Shown: positions 17,270 to 26,135 of the stretch, piece by piece | Layout: every line of letters begins with the position of its first letter | Numbering within the stretch: position 1 is the stretch's first letter | Source: CBDCME01 sp965218865 | Lineage (GTDB): Bacteria > Pseudomonadota > Alphaproteobacteria > JAAXGF01 | DNA: 64,000 bases | Reading direction: 5' to 3' | NCBI GenBank assembly: GCA_965218865.1 | Contig: CBDCME010000069.1 | Span: 1 to 64,000 of the forward strand | Notes under the pieces: generated by a model | What the model was told of the DNA's origin: nothing | Seen by the model: only the letters and a program-made list of their open reading frames with translations | The model's database searches: none | Translations under genes and position numbers: made by a program

Positions 17270-18396
17270 GCCAAAAATTTGGCTTTCGGGTCACGGCCGA
17301 GGACGGCGCGGCCCGCGCCGGGAACCTGGACACGGCCCACGGATCCGTGGCGACTCCCGCCTTCATGCCCGTGGGCACGGCCGGAACGGTCAAGGCGATG
17401 ACCGCCGCGGGCCTCGCCGAGACCGGTTCCGAGATCGTCCTCGCCAACGCCTACCATCTCATGCTGCGGCCAGGGGCGGAGCGCATTGCCCGCCTCGGGG
17501 GCGTGCGCCGTTTCATGAATTGGAACGGCCCCGTTCTTACGGATTCCGGCGGTTTCCAAGTGATGTCGCTGGCCACCCTCGGGTCGGTCGACGAAAGCGG
17601 TGTGAGCTTTCGCTCGCATATCGATGGGACGCCCCATCAACTGACCCCCGAGCGGGCGGTTTCGGTTCAGGATCTTCTCGACAGCACCATTACCATGGTC
17701 CTCGACGCCTGCACGCCCTATCCGGTGCCCGAGGACCGGGCCGCGGAGTCGATGCGGTTGTCGATGCGCTGGGCCCGCCGGTCGCGGGATTCGTTTCGGC
17801 CCCGCCCCGGCCATGCCCTCTTCGGCATCGTCCAGGGGGGCGTTTTCACCGATTTACGCGTCGAATCGGCGTCGTATCTGCGTGACCTCGAATTCGACGG
17901 CCACGCCCTCGGCGGTCTGGCCGTCGGCGAGGGGCAGGCGGCCATGCTTCGGGTCATTGAGACGACGGTGTCGGAGCTGGCCGCCGACCGCCCCCGCTAC
18001 GCGATGGGGGTCGGGCGTCCCGACGATATCGTCGCCGCCGTCCAGCGCGGAATCGACCTCTTCGACTGCGTCTTGCCGACCCGTTCCGGCCGCACCGGAC
18101 AAGCCTTCACGGCCGGCGGCACGGTCAACCTGCGGAACGCCCGCCACGCCGACGATCCCAGGCCGCTCGACGGGGACTGTCCCTGCCCTGCCTGTCGTGG
18201 CCACGGCCGCGCCTATCTTCACCATCTCGTCAAGAGCCATGAAATTCTGGGGGCCGTGCTCCTGACCTGGCACAACCTCCATTTCTACCAGAACCTGATG
18301 GCCGAGCTGCGCCGGGCCATCGCCAAACGGGAATTCGCGGCCTATTCGGCCAGGTTCATTGCCGACTGGGCCGCGGGCAATATCGAACCGCATTGA
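17266..18396 (+). CDS. tgt: tRNA-guanine transglycosylase
   Basis: This 376-residue Tgt swaps guanine 34 for preQ1 in tRNAs for Asn, Asp, His and Tyr. The catalytic Asp of LTDSGGFQVMS and the nucleophilic Asp of DLFDCVLPTRSGR are present. The zinc site is CPCPACRGHGRAYLHH. FGIVQGGVFTDLR is the base-recognition loop. The GTG at 17266 (VSQKFGF) overlaps the queA stop and gives the usual length. It ends the gyrA-coaD-queA-tgt run. Confidence 0.97.
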   Translation: MSQKFGFRVTAEDGAARAGNLDTAHGSVATPAFMPVGTAGTVKAMTAAGLAETGSEIVLANAYHLMLRPGAERIARLGGVRRFMNWNGPVLTDSGGFQVMSLATLGSVDESGVSFRSHIDGTPHQLTPERAVSVQDLLDSTITMVLDACTPYPVPEDRAAESMRLSMRWARRSRDSFRPRPGHALFGIVQGGVFTDLRVESASYLRDLEFDGHALGGLAVGEGQAAMLRVIETTVSELAADRPRYAMGVGRPDDIVAAVQRGIDLFDCVLPTRSGRTGQAFTAGGTVNLRNARHADDPRPLDGDCPCPACRGHGRAYLHHLVKSHEILGAVLLTWHNLHFYQNLMAELRRAIAKREFAAYSARFIADWAAGNIEPH

Positions 18397-18427
18397 AGAT
18401 GCCGACACGTTGAAAATTTCGACAGGA

Positions 18428-19138
18428 TCAGTCGGCCGCGGCCAAGGCCTCGCGCAAGCGATCCGCGCCGTCCATGGCGAGGTTGCCGCCGAAAAGGATC
18501 TCCCGCAACGGGACCTCCTGGTCGTAATAAGCCTCGTTCCAGCTCTCTACCGACCACACCGAGGCCCCTTGCAATGGCAGGCCGGCGACGGCATTCCTCG
18601 AAGTCGCGTAGGCGACGATATCGGTGAAATCGCCGATGCCCGTAGCCCCGCCGCCGTGCGGGTCGGTCGTGAACCGGATGTCGTTTCCCAGAGAAAGCTT
18701 GCCGGAAACGAAGCCATCGAGGGCGCGATCCGTCATCACGAACAGGACGATATCCCAAAGTTCGGGAAAGATCAGAAATCCGATCGTGCCGAGACCCAGT
18801 TGATAAAAGGCCGGCGGGCTCCATTCGTCGAGTTCCCCCTTTCGGGTCAGGAAAACGCCGGTGCCGCCGCCGCTGCCGATAAGGAAACCGACCTTCGCCA
18901 ACTCCGGGACGATCAGAACAGCCTTCGCCTGCGAAAGAACGGCACGATAGGGTTCGAAATCCGGTTCCGAAACCAGCGCCGCGAACTTTTCGCGGGCCAG
19001 ATCGACGAGCACCTGTTGTTCCGAGGCCGCCGCCGGCCCAACGAAAGCCAAGCCAAGAGCGAAGGCCACGACGAGCCCCACCGAAGATCGGCCAAAGGTT
19101 AGGCCACGGGAACGAAAGCTACGGCCCGGTTCCACCAA
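18428..19138 (-). CDS. SYLF/YSC84-domain exported lipid-binding protein
   Basis: This 236-residue protein has an N-terminal signal sequence (hydrophobic residues 19-38 ending AAASEQ). A SYLF domain fills the rest, with KAVLIVPELAKVGFLIGSGGGTGVFL and a later DIVLFVMTDRALDGFVSGKLSLGNDI. SYLF proteins bind phosphoinositides or other lipids in eukaryotes; bacterial members are secreted or periplasmic and poorly studied. It is convergent with tgt, with 32 bases between the stops. Its promoter should lie in the 130 bases before tRNA-Lys. Confidence 0.85.
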   Translation of the reverse strand: MVEPGRSFRSRGLTFGRSSVGLVVAFALGLAFVGPAAASEQQVLVDLAREKFAALVSEPDFEPYRAVLSQAKAVLIVPELAKVGFLIGSGGGTGVFLTRKGELDEWSPPAFYQLGLGTIGFLIFPELWDIVLFVMTDRALDGFVSGKLSLGNDIRFTTDPHGGGATGIGDFTDIVAYATSRNAVAGLPLQGASVWSVESWNEAYYDQEVPLREILFGGNLAMDGADRLREALAAAD

Positions 19139-19268
19139 TCCATCCCTTATCGCGAATTCACCGTCTCGACCCGAGAACGGCGCGATGCTAGCACGACCCC
19201 GCCCCGCCGACCAACCAGACGCTATTGACCCCCGCCCGGCAGCTTCCTATCGTGTGCCCGCCGTCCGT

Positions 19269-19343
19269 GGGCGCTTAGCTCAGTGGTAGAGCATCTGACT
19301 TTTAATCAGAGGGTCCGGGGTTCGACCCCCCGAGCGCCCACCA
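19269..19343 (+). tRNA. tRNA-Lys (anticodon UUU)
   Basis: Complete cloverleaf: acceptor GGGCGCT / AGCGCCC, D arm GCTC...GAGC, anticodon arm TCTGA-CTTTTAA-TCAGA with anticodon TTT, T arm CGGGG-TTCGACC-CCCCG, discriminator A and encoded CCA. Its 3' part is the left attachment site of the island that follows. Confidence 0.98.
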
Positions 19344-19344
19344 A
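19297..19344 (+). other. attL, 3' part of tRNA-Lys
   Basis: Forty-eight bases from the anticodon arm to just past CCA recur at 31713-31760 with two mismatches. Both lie inside the duplicated tRNA segment and keep most pairing. The intact tRNA is restored on this side. Confidence 0.92.
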
Positions 19345-19391
19345 CAAAATCAAGAGGTTAGGCGGAATCTGGAGGAAGGGGAGAGGCGGCA

Positions 19392-19408
19392 TGTCCCGTT
19401 GTGTCCCG
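19392..19408 (+). other. paired TGTCCCG repeats in left arm of island
   Basis: The 17-mer TGTCCCGTTGTGTCCCG contains two TGTCCCG units and is identical to 31590-31606 at the other end of the island. Candidate integrase arm-type or excision-factor sites. Confidence 0.6.
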
Positions 19409-19810
19409 CTCCGGGGCGCCTATTGCGGCAAATCGACGTGGGCGGGGTCCGGTGTGTCGGTCGGAATAATCGTCAGCGGCCACTCTGCGGCGATCTATGG
19501 CGGTTTTGAGTTGTTGGGAGCGGCGGTGTTGTCAACTCACGGGACCATGCGCCCATCCCGCGCCCATGGTAAGCTGAGAGTTGACATGCACGAGCCTCCT
19601 TCAAGTGACGATCTAAAGGCGCGTTACATACAAGCCGCTGACGCCGGCAATTGGGCTCTTTGCCGGGTAATCTGCAATACGGCTGGCTGCGGGCCAGGCT
19701 CGACCAAGCCCCGGCTTCCAGGAATCTCGCTTGAGCAAAGAATTGGGATTTATCCGCTTGACTTTCCAACGTGCGTCGTTTAGACTTGGCCCCAACGTAA
19801 GGAGCGAGTC

Positions 19811-20758
19811 ATGAGCAAATCCACAATCAGCCTCATTCAATTGTTCGAGCGGTTTCCCGATCAAGATACTGCCCGGGCCTACATGGAGCAACAACGTTGG
19901 CCGGACGGCATCGAATGCCCGCATTGCTGTGAGCGCAAGCGTATCGGCACCCGGAAGGGCGGCTACTACCGCTGCAACGCTTGCATGGAAGTGTTCACCG
20001 TGCGCACCAAGACCGTCATGGAGCGCTCGCATATACCCCTTCACAAGTGGATTTACGGGAAATACCTGCTGGTCACTGCGCGGAAGGGCATATCGTCTGT
20101 GCAATTGTCGAAGGAACTAGGCATCCGGCAGCCTTCCGCATGGTTCATGCTCCAACGCCTGCGCGAGGCTTGCAAGGACACCGGTGGGCCACTTTCCGGC
20201 ATCGTCGAGATTGACGAAACCTATGTTGGCGGCAAGGAACGCAACAAGCACGAGAACAAGAAGTCTCACCCCGGCGGCGGCCCCAGTGGCAAAACTCCGG
20301 TGCTCGGGATGCGCCAGCGCGGCGGAAACACGGTAGCCATGGCCATCGAAGAAACCAGTAAGGAGGGAGTCCAAACTCCCATTCACGAGAACGTACAAGT
20401 GGGTTCCACGCTTCACACCGACGATCACAAGTCGTATTCCGGGCTGGGCGACACGCTCTACAAGCACGAAACCGTCAACCACAGCGCCGAGGAATTCGTG
20501 CGCGGAGACGTTCACACCAACGGCATTGAAAGCGTGTGGGCCGTGCTGAAACGCGGCTTGAAGGGCGTCTATCACCACGTCAGCCCCAAGCACTTGCCCC
20601 GTTACGTCGATGAATTCGCCTTCCGGCTCAATCAGGGCTCTTGCGAGCGGCACACGATGGACCGGATCGCATCCATGCTGGCCGGTGGGATTGGGAAAAG
20701 GCTGACCTACAAGGCGTTGATTGCCGATAACGGGCTTTCGAGCGCGGCGCGGTCATAG
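19811..20758 (+). CDS. IS1595-family transposase of passenger-carrying transposon
   Basis: This 315-residue transposase has a zinc ribbon (CPHCCERK, CNACME) at residues 37-60 and a helix-turn-helix (QLSKELGIRQPSAWFML). An ISXO2-like DDE core follows, with EIDETYVGGKE, LHTDDHKSY and NHSAEEFVRGDVHTNGIESVW. The frame and length are intact. Relatives of this group often carry passenger genes, consistent with the protease gene inside the same inverted repeats. AAGGAGCG lies a few bases before the ATG. Confidence 0.94.
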   Translation: MSKSTISLIQLFERFPDQDTARAYMEQQRWPDGIECPHCCERKRIGTRKGGYYRCNACMEVFTVRTKTVMERSHIPLHKWIYGKYLLVTARKGISSVQLSKELGIRQPSAWFMLQRLREACKDTGGPLSGIVEIDETYVGGKERNKHENKKSHPGGGPSGKTPVLGMRQRGGNTVAMAIEETSKEGVQTPIHENVQVGSTLHTDDHKSYSGLGDTLYKHETVNHSAEEFVRGDVHTNGIESVWAVLKRGLKGVYHHVSPKHLPRYVDEFAFRLNQGSCERHTMDRIASMLAGGIGKRLTYKALIADNGLSSAARS

Positions 20759-20787
20759 ACACCAAAGAGGATTAGCTTTATAAAAGC

Positions 20788-20826
20788 GAGCCCCGGCAGA
20801 ATTGTAGTTCTAACCGGGGCTCTTTC
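20788..20826 (+). terminator. terminator after transposase
   Basis: Nine-base-pair stem GAGCCCCGG (20788-20796) / CCGGGGCTC (20814-20822) followed by TTTC. Thirty bases after the transposase stop. Confidence 0.6.
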
Positions 20827-21002
20827 AACCGCGTTGTGCTTGACGGGACACGCGGACAGGCAAGACCTAAACCCTTCCCATTTTTCCGTCAAGCATGGCG
20901 CCCCCACCGAAAGGGGGCGATTACCATCCGTCCACGCAAAAGACTAGAAATCGGACGCATATAACTTTCGGGGCGGGATTGCAAGCGCAGTTCCGCCCCG
21001 AA

Positions 21003-21060
21003 AAATTGGCGGCGGGAGCATGGACGCCCGGGGAGGCGCGCTTCATGCCATGCTCCCGCC
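21003..21060 (-). terminator. terminator of passenger protease gene
   Basis: Perfect 13 bp inverted repeat GGCGGGAGCATGG (21011-21023) / CCATGCTCCCGCC (21048-21060). On the minus strand it is followed by AATTTTTC. It lies just after the protease stop. Confidence 0.75.
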
Positions 21061-21067
21061 ATAAGCT

Positions 21068-22498
21068 CTAGCGGCTGCCTCCGAAGGCCGCCGTCAGATC
21101 GTCTCGCTCAAGCGTCCCGGCCATGCCTTCATGGGATGCGCCGGTGAAGATGCCGGTCAGCACGCCGTCATCTCCGCCGGTGTTGACGAAGGTGTTTCCG
21201 CGCACGTCAACGGCGTAGCCCAAGTCCCCGTCGCCCCATTGCACGCCGCTCCCGGCTTCGCCGGGGGCCATGCCGGACTGCCAGCTTTCAAGGGCGGTGA
21301 AGTCTGCCGCGCCCTTCATGGTTCCGAGATTGACGCCCAACTGTGCATCACCGGCAACGGCCTCGACATTGGGCGTGAAGCCTAGCAGGGTGCCGGTCCA
21401 TGTGGCCGTGCCTGACAACTCGGGATTGTCCGCCAGGTCCATTCCAGGCTGAATCCCATAGGCCCACGGCTCGGCGTATCCGTTGCGGAAGGCGACGCCG
21501 AACGCCGCATCTTCGCCCACGCCGACGACATGCGTTGATGTGCTATTCCATGGCCCGAAGTCCGTAGGTCCGTCACCGATCTCCAATCGGCCATACAAGG
21601 CCCTTAGGGCCTCCCGGTCCACGGGATACAGAATCGATGTGGGTTGCTGGTCGTTCTGAGAGGTATGATAAATGGCATTCGTCGCTTCGAGGATGGTGTC
21701 GAATTGGGCGGACACATGCCCTAAACCAAGCGCGTGAAGCATCTCGTGGGCCAGCAGGGTAATCGCGTTCCGCTCATCTCCGAGGGCCGGCGCCCCCCGG
21801 TTCATCTGTATGTACGAGTTGTCTATGCTCCCGTCGCCGGACGGGTGGTTCCAGGCCGTTCCGCCCGACGTTCCGCAATTGTAGTAAGCCGAGCATGGAA
21901 GGAATTCGATGTGAATAGTTCCGCCCAATTCCTCCCCGGAGACGAACCGCCTCCCTTCGGAATTCACTGTATCGAGAAGGGAGAAGTCAGCCAGCGGCAA
22001 GCCCATGCTCACCCGCGCCGAAGCCGGCAACGCGGCGTTGACCAATCCCACAGCGGCGGTAACGCGTCTCACGTCGGACGGAGATGCGCCCCCTATGACC
22101 CTCACCGTTGGGCTTGGGGTATATTTCTCTAACGGCATCGCGGCCTCGGAGAGATAGGCGGCCAGCGTTTCTCTACCAGCGCCATCGTTCAATCGCCCGT
22201 GCCGGATGCTGGTTGCGCCCCATGTGGCGGCAACGGACAAACCGCCGATATGCTCCAGTCCCTGGTCGACGCCGGCGAAGATGTTTTTACCATCATGGTA
22301 CACCGGCAGTTGCTTGACGGTTCCAGGGGTTGGCGTAGGCAAACCGCTAATCTGATAAGGCAAATTCTCTTGCCTCGGAAACGATATCGATGCCGGCTCA
22401 TTCAGGGCGGCTTGGCTATTTCCTCCGCCTCCCCCGCAAGATGCAAGAATCGGTAATAACGCAGCGGCAACCGCCGCAGCAAAATGTCTGGCTTTCAT
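21068..22498 (-). CDS. exported metzincin-type protease lipoprotein (transposon passenger)
   Basis: This 476-residue protein starts at the ATG at 22498, after GGAGAAGAC. It has a lipoprotein signal ending LPILASCG, so it should be lipid-anchored. A zinc protease domain carries HEMLHALGLGH, the HExxHxxGxxH metzincin signature (near residue 245), so a secreted matrixin-like peptidase is likely. The C-terminal 120 residues (TWTGTLLGF ... GYAVDVRGNTFV ... GTLERDDLTAAFGGSR) match the transferrin-binding-protein-like beta barrel often found on surface lipoproteins. It lies wholly inside the IS1595 inverted repeats. The substrate is unknown; a surface or host-interaction role is inference. Confidence 0.85.
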   Translation of the reverse strand: MKARHFAAAVAAALLPILASCGGGGGNSQAALNEPASISFPRQENLPYQISGLPTPTPGTVKQLPVYHDGKNIFAGVDQGLEHIGGLSVAATWGATSIRHGRLNDGAGRETLAAYLSEAAMPLEKYTPSPTVRVIGGASPSDVRRVTAAVGLVNAALPASARVSMGLPLADFSLLDTVNSEGRRFVSGEELGGTIHIEFLPCSAYYNCGTSGGTAWNHPSGDGSIDNSYIQMNRGAPALGDERNAITLLAHEMLHALGLGHVSAQFDTILEATNAIYHTSQNDQQPTSILYPVDREALRALYGRLEIGDGPTDFGPWNSTSTHVVGVGEDAAFGVAFRNGYAEPWAYGIQPGMDLADNPELSGTATWTGTLLGFTPNVEAVAGDAQLGVNLGTMKGAADFTALESWQSGMAPGEAGSGVQWGDGDLGYAVDVRGNTFVNTGGDDGVLTGIFTGASHEGMAGTLERDDLTAAFGGSR

Positions 22499-22780
22499 GT
22501 CTTCTCCGAATCGCTCGGGTGCCAGCCCGGCGGGTGCCGGGCCGGTCGCCAAACAACCTTCAACGCTTTGAGGATTCCCGCGCAAGCACGGGCGACCCGG
22601 CATGGGCCAGGCGTCGAAGGGTTTGGCGATGGGAAGGGATGCTAGAAAGTTAATGGGGGAAAGTCAAGCGGATAAATCCCAAAGAATTCAGTGGCGCAAG
22701 ATGTATGGACTTGCTTGCAACCCAAGTAGGGCGAGGAAATGGCCCCAGCTCCGGGATAGCCTAATTAAGAAATGATTGCG

Positions 22781-22849
22781 TTACCGCGCCCGAAGCGCCG
22801 CCTCTATCTCTGCGCCGTAGGTGGTCGCGGTCGTCGTCCACGATTTCAT
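22781..22849 (-). CDS. tiny coupled ORF (22 residues)
   Basis: An ATG at 22849 overlaps the TGA of the upstream island gene (ATGA), and the frame MKSWTTTATTYGAEIEAALR ends with TAA at 22781. The coupling suggests translation, but the product is too short to assign. It may be the stub of a head-joining protein, or chance. Confidence 0.3.
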   Translation of the reverse strand: MKSWTTTATTYGAEIEAALRAR

Positions 22850-23235
22850 CGGTCGATCAGTTGAAGGCGAACGGTATCTTCCGACGGCAAACCGTTGGCG
22901 GTGCGGTCCTCTTCGTCGAGCACGCGCCAGCGCCGGCCTTGCGCGGTCAGGAATTCAACGCGGGGGAGGCCGGGCGGTATGAGCGTCCAGGCGGTCGCAC
23001 CGGAATCGGAAAAAGCGCCCTCAAGCTGCGAGGCCGATTCCTTCAATCGGGAAAGAATAGCCCTCGTCAGCGTGATCTTGCCGCCGAAGTGCGAAAGCTC
23101 GACCGGAGTCGAGAGCGAGAAGGCGCCCTTCTCCGAAATGATGTCAGCGGCGGGATTCGTCGTCACCAGTAGACCGCCCGAGGCAAGGGGTTGCCCTCCG
23201 ATGCTTGCTCGAACCATGCGATCCGCGCTCGACAC
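22846..23235 (-). CDS. phage-type protein, probable head completion or joining
   Basis: A 129-residue protein of unrecognised family that overlaps the preceding gene by 73 bases in another frame. It is beta-rich in the middle (SLSTPVELSHFGGKITLTRAI) and near the end (RVEFLTAQGRRWRVLDEEDR). Position after the terminase and a second small gene suggests a head-completion or joining role, but that is inference. A start seven codons later (23217) is possible. Confidence 0.5.
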   Translation of the reverse strand: MSSADRMVRASIGGQPLASGGLLVTTNPAADIISEKGAFSLSTPVELSHFGGKITLTRAILSRLKESASQLEGAFSDSGATAWTLIPPGLPRVEFLTAQGRRWRVLDEEDRTANGLPSEDTVRLQLIDR

Positions 23236-23819
23236 TCCGCGATCCGCCTGTCGAGCACCGCGAGCGATTCGAATTCCTCGCCCGCGCCGTCGCCGTGGTC
23301 GGTCTTGATGACGCCGCCAGCGCCCGCCCGCTTGTCGCGGATCACGAGGAGGCTTTGCAGCGTCCTCCGCTCTTGCGCGGCGATCACGCCGGGGTCGATG
23401 CTTGATGGTGCAGGAACTCGGAAGATCGTCTTCCTGATGGCCTTGCCGCTGATGTAGGCGACTACCATCAACGCCTCACGCTGCAATCCGCCGGTGAACT
23501 CCCGGAGAGTGTCCCAATCGAGGGAGAAGCCGGTCGCGCTGGCCTCGCCCTCGAAGCCGCGCACGTCGGCGATAAGCTCGCGGCGTTTCCGGGTCTGTGG
23601 AATATAGGTGTTGGCGATGATGTTGAAGCCGCCGAAGATCGTCCATTCGGGCGGTGCTCCGCCGTGCGTGATTCCGGGATTGCCCGCGTGGTCCGGGTCC
23701 ATAGGCGCCATAAGGTCCGTGCGGCGAAACGCGCTCCACCGGGTGCTCCCGGTCGGCGGGGTGTAGCTGGCGTCCTCTCCGAAATCTACGTCTAGGTAGT
23801 CGAGCGGTATGCGACTCAT
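23163..23819 (-). CDS. phage-type hypothetical protein downstream of terminase
   Basis: This 218-residue protein starts at the ATG at 23819, which overlaps the terminase stop (ATGA). The N-terminal half (DYLDVDFGEDASYTPPTGST) is acidic and Pro-rich. The C-terminal part (ERRTLQSLLVIRDKRAGAGG ... LAVLDRRIAECRARIAWFEQA) is helical and ends in a coiled coil that resembles small gpW-like or portal-adjacent proteins. Family not recognised. Translational coupling to the terminase supports a role in packaging or head assembly. Confidence 0.6.
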   Translation of the reverse strand: MSRIPLDYLDVDFGEDASYTPPTGSTRWSAFRRTDLMAPMDPDHAGNPGITHGGAPPEWTIFGGFNIIANTYIPQTRKRRELIADVRGFEGEASATGFSLDWDTLREFTGGLQREALMVVAYISGKAIRKTIFRVPAPSSIDPGVIAAQERRTLQSLLVIRDKRAGAGGVIKTDHGDGAGEEFESLAVLDRRIAECRARIAWFEQASEGNPLPRAVYW

Positions 23820-25663
23820 GCGGCTTTCCTTTCGGCGGCAAGTGAAATGGCGCCAGCCTCGTGCAGCATGAAGCCCAAGCCAAGGTGAGAGACAAGGGCG
23901 AGAGAGTACACGAGCACGTCGAGCGGCTCGTTGGCGCGGGCGATCTTTCTCCACTGAAGGCGGCTCGCGCCGGTCCGCTTGTCGAGAATCCTCGTCAACG
24001 TCTCGCTAACGATGCCCTCGAATTCCACCAGTCCATATCGTGATTCGTCCATCGGCCAAACCATCGGTTTCGGCTCGATGCCCGCGATTGACTGGCGCAT
24101 CTGACTGAAACATGACGCCTTGCCGCAATCCACGCCCACCAGCAACAGGCCCGACGGCCCGTAGTTTTCGAGGCTATCGGCGGTCACGGATCGACGCGCA
24201 AGTACCGACCCAAGCCGCCCCATCGGCAGGCCCTTGAGACACAAGTATCCGCCACCCCGGACCTTGCAGAAGTCGGCCACTTGCGGGCCGTAGTGTCCGC
24301 CGGTGTCGATGCCCACCACGACCGGGCGCAACAACGGTCCTGTGGCGTGCGGTCGCGGGAGCTCCATGAATTCGGCCAGTTGCTCCCATAGCTCCGGCGT
24401 GCCGGGGTCGCCGTGGAAGCGACGATATTCCAAGGCCCAGCGGCGAAGCCTGTACCAGCGTCCCTCATGCATGAGGCCACGGAATTCGTGACTGCCCCAG
24501 CCCTTCAACTGGCTTGCATCGTCGCGCTTGACTTCCACGAGGCCCCACGCGGATATTTCCGCCTCAAGGCGATTGTCCTGCACGTCGCACGCCCCGATAA
24601 GCACGGCGGCGCCGGCTGGCACGATGGCGGGGTCGTAGCTCTCCCTGCATGACGTGCGCAGCGCCTCCGGGGTCACACCTTGCGTGGCCCCGGCCTTGTA
24701 CGGAAGTGCCAGGCGCCCGGTCTGGAACGAAATCACTTCGGCCAAGGAACCAGTCTGTTTGCGGTGAACGTCCGCACGCTTCCACTGACGCACTATGCTT
24801 CGCAAGCTCTCGAACGGCGACGTGAAGGCGTCCATGTGAAAGCCACGGGTGGCGGGAACCAGCGGCGCTTTCGTCGGTCGCCAGCGGCCCGCCTGTACGG
24901 CACGGCGGAAGGAAACTCCCTGCAAGGCCGATCCGCAACATGGCATGGTGTAGAAAGGATATCGTCGCGCCTTGTAGTTGACGTTCCGCCAGTCGGCGAC
25001 GTTCTCGTTGCCGCACTCGGGGCAAAGTAGAAACCATCGCCGGGAGTCTGATTTCTCAAGCTCGTGCGTCGTCTTGCACTCATCCTGATATCCTGCGGAT
25101 GACGCAGTTATCAAACGGCCCTTGCCGCCGAACGCGGCCATGCGGTCAACCAGGTCGCCGAGTAGGTCTTGGTGGAACAACCTCAATTCATCGACGATCA
25201 CTATCTGTGCCGTCCTCATGACGCCGGCGCCGCCTTCCCTCGCGGAGATGACTTCCAACCGACCTCCGGTGTCCGTTGTGCGGGCGAAGGGTGGACGCTT
25301 CGGCGAATAGGCTTCACGGATCAGGTCGTCTTTACAAAGACGGCCCCAGGCCAAGATACGGGAGGCCAGCGCACGCTTGAGCTTGTCGTCAGGCTCGTAG
25401 ACCAGGACGCTTCGACCAGCCGCCATGTGGCCAAGGCCGGCGGCGATCAGCGAGGCCGTCTTACCAGATTGTACGGAGCCCCGGGTCGTGACTTGTTCAA
25501 GGTTCGGGTCGTCCATGGCGTCCAGGACTTCGGCCCACGGTGCCGAGGCGATTCGGAACGGCCTTCCTGCCCGTGGTCCGTCTGCGACTACAAGGTTTCG
25601 GAGTGCCCAACGCCGGAGCGCACTTACACGGCCAGCGGCCAATGTCGCCGTCCCGTCCGGCAC
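23816..25663 (-). CDS. phage terminase large subunit, GpA type
   Basis: This 615-residue packaging motor has an N-terminal ATPase with Walker A-like TRGSVQSGKTA (residues about 60-70) and Walker B-like AQIVIVDELRLF. A zinc ribbon (CPECGNEN ... CCGSALQG) and the GpA-type nuclease half follow, with VVVGIDTGGHYG as a likely metal-binding Asp block and LLVGVDCGKA later. It cuts concatemers and fills procapsids. It is placed after capsid and protease here, while in most HK97-like modules it precedes the portal. No small subunit is seen within the island. Confidence 0.92.
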   Translation of the reverse strand: MPDGTATLAAGRVSALRRWALRNLVVADGPRAGRPFRIASAPWAEVLDAMDDPNLEQVTTRGSVQSGKTASLIAAGLGHMAAGRSVLVYEPDDKLKRALASRILAWGRLCKDDLIREAYSPKRPPFARTTDTGGRLEVISAREGGAGVMRTAQIVIVDELRLFHQDLLGDLVDRMAAFGGKGRLITASSAGYQDECKTTHELEKSDSRRWFLLCPECGNENVADWRNVNYKARRYPFYTMPCCGSALQGVSFRRAVQAGRWRPTKAPLVPATRGFHMDAFTSPFESLRSIVRQWKRADVHRKQTGSLAEVISFQTGRLALPYKAGATQGVTPEALRTSCRESYDPAIVPAGAAVLIGACDVQDNRLEAEISAWGLVEVKRDDASQLKGWGSHEFRGLMHEGRWYRLRRWALEYRRFHGDPGTPELWEQLAEFMELPRPHATGPLLRPVVVGIDTGGHYGPQVADFCKVRGGGYLCLKGLPMGRLGSVLARRSVTADSLENYGPSGLLLVGVDCGKASCFSQMRQSIAGIEPKPMVWPMDESRYGLVEFEGIVSETLTRILDKRTGASRLQWRKIARANEPLDVLVYSLALVSHLGLGFMLHEAGAISLAAERKAA

Positions 25664-26133
25664 GCTTCTTTCGCCCGCTTGGCGATAGCGACGGTCGCCT
25701 CATTGTAGGCTTGTCGATCAACAAGGCCGATGCCCCACAAGGTTGCGGAGCGGATGATGCGCCTATCCGGCTCGGGCCAGTCTTCGGCCTCGACCTCCAT
25801 TTCGACACTGAATCCGCGAAAGAGTCGACGCTTGACCATATCCCGCACGTCCGCCCGGTAATCGGGAATGTCAGCACGAAGCCATAGGCGCTCGGCTCCG
25901 TCTTGCAGTTCAAGCCCGCCGCCTCCGGTGCGCGCCAACATCTCGTTCCGGTCGTGCATCACATTCAAGATCACGTCGCTCCCCCGGATGTCGCCGAAGG
26001 CTCCGGCATCCACGCTCTCGCGGAATACGCCCGCGATATCCGCCTCGCTCCCGTAGGGCATGACGGTGCCCTCGATCTGGGCCCCGTCGGCGGCACGGAC
26101 CTCAAGGGCCGCGAAGCGGTACTCGATGGTCAT
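25624..26133 (-). CDS. HK97-family prohead protease
   Basis: This 169-residue serine protease (U35/S78 type) matures the capsid by trimming scaffold and coat N-termini. The catalytic pair appears as His in LNVMHDRNEML (about residue 62) and Ser in RRLFRGFSVEME (about residue 103). The ATG at 26133 sits two bases from the capsid stop, and its 3' end overlaps the terminase start by 40 bases. Length is normal. Confidence 0.9.
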   Translation of the reverse strand: MTIEYRFAALEVRAADGAQIEGTVMPYGSEADIAGVFRESVDAGAFGDIRGSDVILNVMHDRNEMLARTGGGGLELQDGAERLWLRADIPDYRADVRDMVKRRLFRGFSVEMEVEAEDWPEPDRRIIRSATLWGIGLVDRQAYNEATVAIAKRAKEACRTGRRHWPLAV

Positions 26134-26135
26134 CG

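Larger units (their letters stand above)
19745..22680 (+). mobile_element. IS1595-family transposon with protease passenger (2936 bp)
   Basis: Perfect 23 bp inverted repeats starting GGGATTTATCCGC lie at 19745 and, inverted, at 22680. They are flanked by an 8 bp duplication AAAGAATT (19737-19744 and 22681-22688). The element carries the transposase on the plus strand and a metalloprotease lipoprotein on the minus strand. Confidence 0.96.
19586..22775 (+). pseudogene. small island gene split by IS1595 transposon
   Basis: Removing 19745-22680 and one AAAGAATT joins 19586-19744 to 22689-22775 in frame. The restored protein has about 81 residues from the ATG at 19586 and ends RARKWPQLRDSLIKK. 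It is rich in basic and Cys residues (CRVICNTAGCG) and matches no family I know. It is the only plus-strand phage-type gene near attL, convergent with the structural operon. The exact in-frame repair shows that it was a real gene. Confidence 0.65.
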
